Below are positions 5,705 to 7,046 of a DNA stretch of 7,046 bases, one piece after another. The notes below the pieces were generated by a model. The model was not told the origin of the DNA, searched no databases, and was given only the letters and a program-made list of their open reading frames with translations. Made by a program: the position numbers and the translations under genes. Source of the DNA: Desulfobacula sp. (GTDB taxonomy: Bacteria; Desulfobacterota; Desulfobacteria; Desulfobacterales; Desulfobacteraceae); the NCBI GenBank assembly GCA_029940245.1, contig JAOZRF010000144.1, positions 1 to 7,046 on the forward strand. The letters run 5' to 3'. The number at the start of each line of letters is the position of its first letter. Positions within the stretch are counted from its first letter, which is position 1.

Positions 5705-7039
5705 ATGAAATTCAGACGTTATAACACTGCCAGACTTGGTTTTTCCATTGCGCTTATTGTCTGTGTATTGATATCTCTTTCAGGATTTAAAAGTACTTTG
5801 CAGGCCAACGATACAACCTATAAATCCTTAAAGCTGTTTACAGATGTTTTGGAAGAGCTGGAAAAAAACTATGTAGATGATGTGGATGCGGAAACATTGA
5901 TCCATAATGCCATTAAAGGCATGGTGGGCAATCTTGACCCGCATTCAAGTTTTATGCCTCCCGAGGCTTTTGATGAACTTCAGGATGACACAAAGGGTGA
6001 GTTTTCCGGCATTGGTATTGTTATCACCATTAAAAAGTCAATTTTAACAGTGGTATCCCCCATTGAAGGAACTCCGGCCTATAACGCCGGTATTCAGACC
6101 GGAGATATCATCATAAGGATAAATGATAAATCAACAAGAGACATGGCCCTTTGGGAAGCTGTTAATTTAATGCGGGGGCCCAAGGGTAAAACAGTTCTGA
6201 TAACTGTTATCCGGAAAGGTGCGCCGGAATCAATTGAATTTTCCCTTAAGCGGGATATGATTCCCATGGAAAGTGTCAGAAGTGTGATCCTGAAACCGGG
6301 ATATGGATACCTTCGCATTACCAATTTCAGGATGAACACCATTGATGACATAATTACCCACCTGGAAAAATTGGAATCTCAAAACAATAGGTTAAAAGGT
6401 CTTGTAATGGACTTAAGGGATAATCCGGGGGGGCTTCTGGATCAGGCTGTTAAAATATCAGATCTCTTTCTTACCGGGGGAGATATTGTCTCCATTAAAG
6501 GAAGAAGGGAAAAAAATACCCAGGTATTTAAAGCATACCCCAGTGATGAAGACCGAAGCTATCCTATTGTCATTCTGATCAATGGCGGATCAGCCTCTGC
6601 TTCTGAAATTGTGGCAGGTGCCCTGCAGGATCACTCAAGAGCCCTGATTTTAGGGACAACTTCCTTTGGAAAAGGGTCTGTCCAGACAGTACATCCCCTA
6701 AAAGATAAATTTGGAATCAAGTACACCATTGCAAGATATTATACCCCAAATGGAAGATCCATACAGGCCAAAGGGATTGAACCCGACATTGAAGTAGAAT
6801 ACGAGATCCTTGAAAAAAAGAAAAAAAAGATGTCCACCTTTGACAGAATGATAAAAGAAAAAGATTTAAAAAATAGCCTAAAACCCGAAATGATCTCCCA
6901 ACCGGAAAAACCAAAACAACAAACCAGGAAACATCAGAGACTTATTGATACTGATCAGCTTCAAAATGATGCACAAGTTAAAAGAGCCCTTGATATTTTG
7001 ATAAGCTATGGAATCTTCAGCAAACTAAATGGCAGCTAA
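5705..7039 (+). CDS. ctpA: S41 carboxy-terminal processing protease (CtpA/Prc family)
   Basis: This 444-residue exported serine protease starts at the ATG at 5705. An N-terminal signal or anchor helix (about 10-34) predicts a periplasmic location. A helical N-terminal part (about 36-95, with the family motif LDPHSSFM at 77-84) is followed by a PDZ domain (about 97-185, with FSGIGI at 100-105) and the S41 catalytic core (about 195-365). The catalytic dyad is S298 in GGSASASE and K323 in SFGKGSVQ, with the assisting Q327; this S-K-Q spacing (25 and 29) matches that known for the family, so the enzyme should be active. The tail from 366 is lysine-rich and low in complexity. CtpA enzymes trim or degrade envelope proteins; substrates here are unknown, but its position directly after the EnvC-like gene makes cell-wall hydrolase regulators plausible candidates. 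The window ends 7 nt after the stop, so no terminator can be judged. Confidence 0.93.
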   Translation: MKFRRYNTARLGFSIALIVCVLISLSGFKSTLQANDTTYKSLKLFTDVLEELEKNYVDDVDAETLIHNAIKGMVGNLDPHSSFMPPEAFDELQDDTKGEFSGIGIVITIKKSILTVVSPIEGTPAYNAGIQTGDIIIRINDKSTRDMALWEAVNLMRGPKGKTVLITVIRKGAPESIEFSLKRDMIPMESVRSVILKPGYGYLRITNFRMNTIDDIITHLEKLESQNNRLKGLVMDLRDNPGGLLDQAVKISDLFLTGGDIVSIKGRREKNTQVFKAYPSDEDRSYPIVILINGGSASASEIVAGALQDHSRALILGTTSFGKGSVQTVHPLKDKFGIKYTIARYYTPNGRSIQAKGIEPDIEVEYEILEKKKKKMSTFDRMIKEKDLKNSLKPEMISQPEKPKQQTRKHQRLIDTDQLQNDAQVKRALDILISYGIFSKLNGS

Positions 7040-7046
7040 AAAAAAG

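Noticed and set aside
6811..6831. A-rich stretch near the end of ctpA as a slippage site
   Set aside because: It is interrupted by G residues and encodes a lysine-rich tail beyond the catalytic core, so slippage would have little predictable effect.

Overview
The window reads as a chromosomal segment of a moderately AT-rich Gram-negative bacterium. Protein style (a MoxR/CoxE-like pair with a Gly/His-rich linker, and FtsE-FtsX-EnvC-CtpA in a row) and the A-tract-rich coding sequence suggest a Desulfobacteraceae-like member of Desulfobacterota. That assignment is from memory of family resemblance, not from a search. No mobile element, tRNA, rRNA or CRISPR array is visible.

Layout. (1) 2-1958, plus strand: the 3' part of a MoxR-type AAA+ ATPase gene (its start lies before the window), followed after 13 nt by a von Willebrand factor A (CoxE-like) protein. 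This is the usual ATPase plus VWA chaperone pair. (2) 2000-2785, minus strand: a TatD-family metal-dependent hydrolase, convergent with the VWA gene. (3) 2786-2993: a divergent intergenic region with two face-to-face sigma70-like promoters whose elements interleave. The minus-strand promoter is followed by two hairpins and a T-tract, which predicts a roughly 97-nt RNA or an attenuated tatD leader. This is the least ordinary part of the window. (4) 2994-7039, plus strand: a tight four-gene cluster of ftsE (ABC ATPase), ftsX (four-helix membrane protein), an EnvC-like exported coiled-coil protein with a degenerate LytM domain, and a CtpA-type S41 serine protease.

How they fit together. FtsE and FtsX form the cytokinetic complex that in other bacteria transmits ATP hydrolysis across the inner membrane to a periplasmic coiled-coil partner, which in turn activates cell-wall amidases. 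The third gene is well placed to be that partner. The fourth encodes an exported protease that could trim this or other envelope proteins. Its start is set by a Shine-Dalgarno sequence inside the end of the envC-like gene, so the two are probably made together. Most of the window is ordinary housekeeping sequence. The items worth checking are the tatD/ftsE intergenic RNA, the partly degraded LytM site, the atypical VWA metal-site motif, and an 11-A run inside the envC-like gene.
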